Below, piece after piece: positions 60,968-64,000 of a stretch of DNA of 64,000 nt. Position 1 is the first letter of the stretch; the number at the start of each line of letters is the position of its first letter. A program made the position numbers and the translations under genes. Source of the stretch: Nocardioides sp. Root240 (GTDB lineage Bacteria > Actinomycetota > Actinomycetes > Propionibacteriales > Nocardioidaceae); contig NZ_LMIT01000002.1 of NCBI RefSeq assembly GCF_001428825.1, forward strand, positions 667,916-731,915, read 5' to 3'. Under the pieces are notes generated by a model, which made no database searches, was not told the origin of the DNA, and saw only the letters and a program-made list of their open reading frames with translations.

Positions 60968-61031
60968 TGCGGTTTGGTCCCAAACCGCAGGCGACACGCC
61001 GTGGAGACCTGCGGTTTGGGACCAAACCGCA
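60968..61031. repeat. Repeat F: inverted pair of palindromes
   Basis: Perfect palindromes at 60968-60989 and 61010-61031, head to head with a 20-nt spacer starting GGCGACACGCCGTGGAG. The spacer is nearly identical to that of repeat E. The right-hand copy lies 10 bp after the trmI stop. No degenerate second unit is present, so E and F form a subclass. Confidence 0.9.
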
Positions 61032-61041
61032 GGAATTTGGA

Positions 61042-61983
61042 TCAGTCGTCGGTGGCGAGCTCGGGCACGCCCGGGGGGCGCGGACCGTCGTAGTCCGGGC
61101 CGTAGGCACCGGGAGCGGGGCGGCGCTTCTTGAGGGGCGCGCGCTCGCCGGGGGCCATCCTGCGGGCGGTGACCAGGAAGGCGGTGTGGCCGATCATCTT
61201 GTGGCCGGGGCGGACGGCGAGGCCCTCCACGTGCCAGTCGCGCACGAGCGACTCCCACGGCGCCGGCTCGGTGAACCCGCCGTGGAAACGGACGGCCTCG
61301 ACGAACTTCGAGAGCTGGGTGGTCGTGGCGACGTAGGCGCAGACGATGCCGCCGGGGAGCAGTGCGTCGGCGGCAGCGTCGAGGCAGTCCCAGGGCGCGA
61401 GCATGTCGAGGATGATCCGGTCGCAGCGCTCGCCGGAGGCAGGGAGCGCCTCGGCGAGGTCGCCGAGGGTGAGCTGCCAGGCGGGGTGGTCGCCGCCGAA
61501 GAACTGGGTGACGTTGCGGCGGGCGACGTCGGCGAACTCCTCGCGGCGCTCGTACGACGACACCTTGCCGTGCGGCCCGACGGCACGCAGCAGCGAACAG
61601 GTCAGCGCGCCGGAGCCGACGCCGGCCTCGACCACGTGGGCGCCCGGGAAGATGTCGGCCATCGCGATGATCTGCGCGGAGTCCTTGGGGTAGACCACGG
61701 CCGCGCCGCGCGGCATCGACACGACGTACTCGGAGAGCAGCGGGCGGAACACGAGGTACTCGCCGCCGGCGGACGAGGTGACCGTGAAGCCCTCCTCGCG
61801 GCCGATCAGCTCGTCGTGCTCGAGGTGGCCCTTGTTGGAGAAGAACTTCTTGCCGGGCTCGAGCGCGAAGTTGTGGCGACGGCCCTTGCCGTCGACGAGG
61901 CGCACCCACTCCCCTGTGCGCAGTGGTCCGCGGTGCACGCCGGACCAGGCGTCCTCGGGTACGTCGGGGGTCGCTTCACTCAC
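61042..61983 (-). CDS. trmI: tRNA (adenine-58-N1)-methyltransferase TrmI
   Basis: A 313-residue class I methyltransferase that modifies A58 in the T-loop of tRNA. The N-terminal domain precedes a SAM-binding motif (HVVEAGVGSGALTCSLLRAVGPHGKVSSYERREEF). ILDMLAPWDCLDAAADALLPGGIVCAYVATTTQLSKFVE is the substrate-side core. The C-terminal tail is Pro/Arg-rich. In mycobacteria the homologue (Rv2118c) is upstream of mpa as here. The GTG start has TAGGCT 6 nt upstream (leaderless). Confidence 0.93.
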   Translation of the reverse strand: MSEATPDVPEDAWSGVHRGPLRTGEWVRLVDGKGRRHNFALEPGKKFFSNKGHLEHDELIGREEGFTVTSSAGGEYLVFRPLLSEYVVSMPRGAAVVYPKDSAQIIAMADIFPGAHVVEAGVGSGALTCSLLRAVGPHGKVSSYERREEFADVARRNVTQFFGGDHPAWQLTLGDLAEALPASGERCDRIILDMLAPWDCLDAAADALLPGGIVCAYVATTTQLSKFVEAVRFHGGFTEPAPWESLVRDWHVEGLAVRPGHKMIGHTAFLVTARRMAPGERAPLKKRRPAPGAYGPDYDGPRPPGVPELATDD

Positions 61984-61989
61984 CGGCGC

Positions 61990-61995
61990 AGCCTA
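61990..61995 (-). promoter_or_regulatory. -10 element, leaderless promoter of trmI
   Basis: TAGGCT on the minus strand, 6 nt from the GTG at 61983. The site lies at the end of the site-2 protease gene, so trmI can be transcribed independently. Confidence 0.45.
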
Positions 61996-63123
61996 TCGAC
62001 TGCGCATCTCACGGACGATGTCGGCCGTCGCGAGGACGCCGTGGACGGAGCCGTCCTCCGCGATCAGCACGTACTCGTTGGCCGGCGTGGCGCGCAGCGC
62101 GGCGACCAGGTCGTCACCGGCGATCCCGACCGGCAGCGCCCGACCGCCGGCAAGGCTGCGGGCGGCGGCGGAGACGGGGAGCCACGGCATCCGCTCGGGC
62201 GGTACGGCGCGCACGGCCTCCCCCGACACCACACCGACCGGGCGGCCGTCGGACGTCGTCGTGACGATGCTGGTCACGCCGGCCGCCTCCGCACGACGCA
62301 GCGCCTCGGCGAGCGGCAGGTCCTCGGGGACCGAGACCGCGGGCCGGGCCAGCTGAGTGGCGTCGACGGTGGAGAGCTGGCGGACGACCTTGGAGCCGGC
62401 GAGTGCCTGACTCGCACCGGTCCAGAGGAAGACGGCGACGATGGCGAGCACGACGGGATTCACGACGGAGCCCGTGCCGGCGCTGAGGACCGCCCACAGG
62501 ACGACCGCGACCGCCGTCAGCCGGCCGCCCCAGGCCGCGACGGTCGTCCCGACGTGGACCTTGCCGGTCGCCGCCCAGACCCCTGCCTTGAGGACGCGTC
62601 CCCCGTCGAGCGGCAGGCCGGGCACCAGGTTGAGCACGCCGATCACGAGGTTGGCACCGGCCAGACCCTCGATGACCAGGCGGAGCAGGCCCGGGTGGAC
62701 CACGAACCAGAGGCCGAGCGCGGTCGCGCCGACCGCGAGCGAGGTGATCGGGCCGACGACAGCGATCCAGAACTCCTGGCGTGGCCGGCGGGCCTCGCCG
62801 TCGATCGTGGTCGCGCCGCCGAGGAAGTGCAGGGTGATCGACTCGACGTTGAAGCCGAAGCGCCGCGCGACCAGGGCGTGCGACGCCTCGTGGAGCAGGA
62901 TCGCGAGGTACAGCGCCATCGCGAAGGCGAGGCCGACGACGTACTTCCAGCCACCCAGGCCGGGCTGCACCTGGTCGACCCGCGGGCCCATGATCCAGGC
63001 GATCAGCGCCGCGACGAAGAACCAGGAGGTCGACACCAGCACGTCGCTGCCCGCGATCCGGCCGATGCGGAACATGCCTCGGGGCACGGGGGGCCGGGGT
63101 GGGGCGGGCGACGGACCAGACAC
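61993..63123 (-). CDS. Site-2 protease family protein with CBS domains
   Basis: A 376-residue intramembrane zinc metalloprotease (M50). The active site is HEASHALVARRFG (HExxH type) near residue 78, with the second metal ligand motif LNLVPGLPLDGGRVLKAGVW (NxxPGLPLDG). About five hydrophobic segments occupy residues 25-240. Two CBS repeats fill the C-terminal half (residues 255-376), a plan found in stress-response site-2 proteases of actinobacteria that cleave anti-sigma or membrane substrates. It lies upstream of trmI and divergent from the RecB-like gene. Confidence 0.88.
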   Translation of the reverse strand: MSGPSPAPPRPPVPRGMFRIGRIAGSDVLVSTSWFFVAALIAWIMGPRVDQVQPGLGGWKYVVGLAFAMALYLAILLHEASHALVARRFGFNVESITLHFLGGATTIDGEARRPRQEFWIAVVGPITSLAVGATALGLWFVVHPGLLRLVIEGLAGANLVIGVLNLVPGLPLDGGRVLKAGVWAATGKVHVGTTVAAWGGRLTAVAVVLWAVLSAGTGSVVNPVVLAIVAVFLWTGASQALAGSKVVRQLSTVDATQLARPAVSVPEDLPLAEALRRAEAAGVTSIVTTTSDGRPVGVVSGEAVRAVPPERMPWLPVSAAARSLAGGRALPVGIAGDDLVAALRATPANEYVLIAEDGSVHGVLATADIVREMRSR

Positions 63124-63242
63124 GCCACGAGGCTAGATGAGGGGGTCCAAGGTCTCGCACTCCGAGCCCCGCTCGGCGCACGATCCCCTCGGACCGACTC
63201 ATCCCCGGACCGGACACGCCCTCATTTGTCGGCGGGCTGTCC

Positions 63243-63248
63243 TAGTGT
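63243..63248 (+). promoter_or_regulatory. -10 element, leaderless promoter of the RecB-like gene
   Basis: TAGTGT lies 7 nt before the ATG at 63256 and no ribosome-binding site is seen. Confidence 0.45.
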
Positions 63249-63255
63249 CGACCGC

Positions 63256-64000
63256 ATGACCTCAGCACCTCCGTCCGCCGGCCTCGAGCCGGCCGACCCG
63301 TCCGAGCGCGGCGGCACCCGCGTCGACGGCGTCGAGGTGCTCGGCGCGCTGTCCCCCTCGCGGGTCGGCGACTTCCTCAACTGCCCGCTGCTCTACCGCT
63401 TCCGCAGCATCGACCGTCTCCCCGAGCCGGCCTCGCCCGCGGCCGTCCGCGGCACCGTCGTCCACCGGGTGCTCGAGCAGCTCTTCGACCTCCCGGCCGG
63501 CGAGCGGGTCCCGTCGGTCGCGGAGACGATGATCGCCCCGGCCTGGACCGAGCTGCAGGAGCTCGAGCCGGCCGTGACGGAGATGTTCCCGGCGGACGGA
63601 CCCGAGATCGCCGCCTGGCTGGAGTCCTGCCGCGACGTCCTGGCCCGCTACTTCGACCTCGAGGACCCACGCCAGCTGGAGCCGGCCGACCGGGAGCTGT
63701 ACGTCGAGACGCTCACCGACAGCAAGCTGCTGCTGCGCGGCGTGATCGACCGCGTCGACGTGGCACCCGACGGGTCGATCAGGATCTGCGACTACAAGAC
63801 GGGTCCCTCGCCCAGCGAGATGTTCGAGGGCAAGGCCCTCTTCCAGCTCAAGTTCTACGCGCTCGTGCTGTGGCGGATGCGCGGCGTGGTCCCGCGGATG
63901 CTCCAGCTGGTCTACCTCGGCAACAGCGAGGTGCTGCGCTACGAGCCCGACGAGCAGGACCTGCTCGCCACCGAGCGCAAGGTGCTCGCGGTCTGGGACG
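63256..64000 (+). CDS. RecB-family PD-(D/E)XK exonuclease, truncated by the window edge
   Basis: At least 248 residues before the right edge. The nuclease core is seen: LSPSRVGDFLNCPLLYRFRSIDRL (Cys/Leu near the front), VRGTVVHRVLEQLF (His), LLLRGVIDRVDVAPDGSIRICDYKTGP (the catalytic D...DYKTG) and LFQLKFYALVLWRMRG. The pattern matches the Cas4/RecB-like stand-alone nucleases of actinobacteria such as Rv2119, which is next to Rv2118c in mycobacteria. The start ATG follows TAGTGT. Confidence 0.88.
   Translation, partial: MTSAPPSAGLEPADPSERGGTRVDGVEVLGALSPSRVGDFLNCPLLYRFRSIDRLPEPASPAAVRGTVVHRVLEQLFDLPAGERVPSVAETMIAPAWTELQELEPAVTEMFPADGPEIAAWLESCRDVLARYFDLEDPRQLEPADRELYVETLTDSKLLLRGVIDRVDVAPDGSIRICDYKTGPSPSEMFEGKALFQLKFYALVLWRMRGVVPRMLQLVYLGNSEVLRYEPDEQDLLATERKVLAVWD

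Noticed and set aside
13192..61031. CRISPR array made from the palindromes
   Set aside because: Copies are kilobases apart or have fixed, similar spacers (E and F) rather than unique regular ones, and no cas gene is present.
1..64000. tRNA, rRNA, riboswitch or integron genes
   Set aside because: No clover-leaf, rRNA core or known riboswitch motif could be recognised by eye; a covariance-model search would be decisive.

Overview
The window is chromosomal DNA from a high-GC actinobacterium, most likely Nocardioidaceae (Nocardioides-like). The evidence is a complete Pup-proteasome locus, RbpA, HelR, Tat-WYL-HelY synteny, polyprenol-phosphate mannosyltransferase next to Lnt, and many starts that look leaderless. 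No tRNA, rRNA, CRISPR array, integrase or insertion-sequence transposase was recognised.

Layout. 1-4.3 kb: two small unknown genes, a HelR-type RNA-polymerase-recycling ATPase with a rifamycin-associated element in front, and a secreted DUF1906-like protein with peptidoglycan-binding repeats. 4.4-13.1 kb: accessory metabolism (acyl-CoA ligase, three VOC proteins, an OYE-TetR pair, and an SDR-AraC-VOC-UvrA-like operon). 13.5-18.8 kb: PucR regulator and cytochrome P450, divergent from an unknown gene and an alpha-dioxygenase-like heme peroxidase. 18.8-26.3 kb: serine deaminase, a 40-residue membrane peptide, a DinB-type protein, a zinc alcohol dehydrogenase, an HTH-MurA fusion, GDPD and an MFS transporter. 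26.4-31.5 kb: rbpA with a SigR-type promoter, fxsA, ppm1-lnt, an Lrp regulator and a 5'-3' exonuclease. 31.6-42.5 kb: an urtABCDE-ureABCFGD urea uptake and urease cluster, followed by a signal-less UrtA/AmiC-like protein and a MarR regulator. 42.5-64 kb: helY, diacylglycerol kinase-like gene, tatC, tatA, pafC, pafB, FKBP, pafA, (FAD-Rieske gene and AbiEi/DUF559-like gene), prcA, prcB, pup, dop, DUF1206, a 25-residue peptide, mpa, trmI, site-2 protease and a partial RecB-like nuclease.

How the genes work together. Pup is attached to substrates by PafA, removed by Dop, recognised by Mpa and fed to PrcAB. PafBC (DNA-damage regulator) and TatAC lie in the same gene order as in mycobacteria. Urt proteins import urea and the urease, matured by UreDFG, hydrolyses it.

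The most unusual signal is a family of interspersed palindromic repeats. There are eleven copies of a 22-bp palindrome with arms TGCGGTTTGG and CCAAACCGCA around a central GA/TC. Nearly all lie 0-65 bp after a stop codon in a fixed orientation: the palindrome is nearest the gene and a degenerate second copy of the same 20-nt unit lies beyond it. Two copies form the C-terminal codons of genes, one separates pafB from pafC, and two flank a nuclease-like gene. I know of no description of this family.
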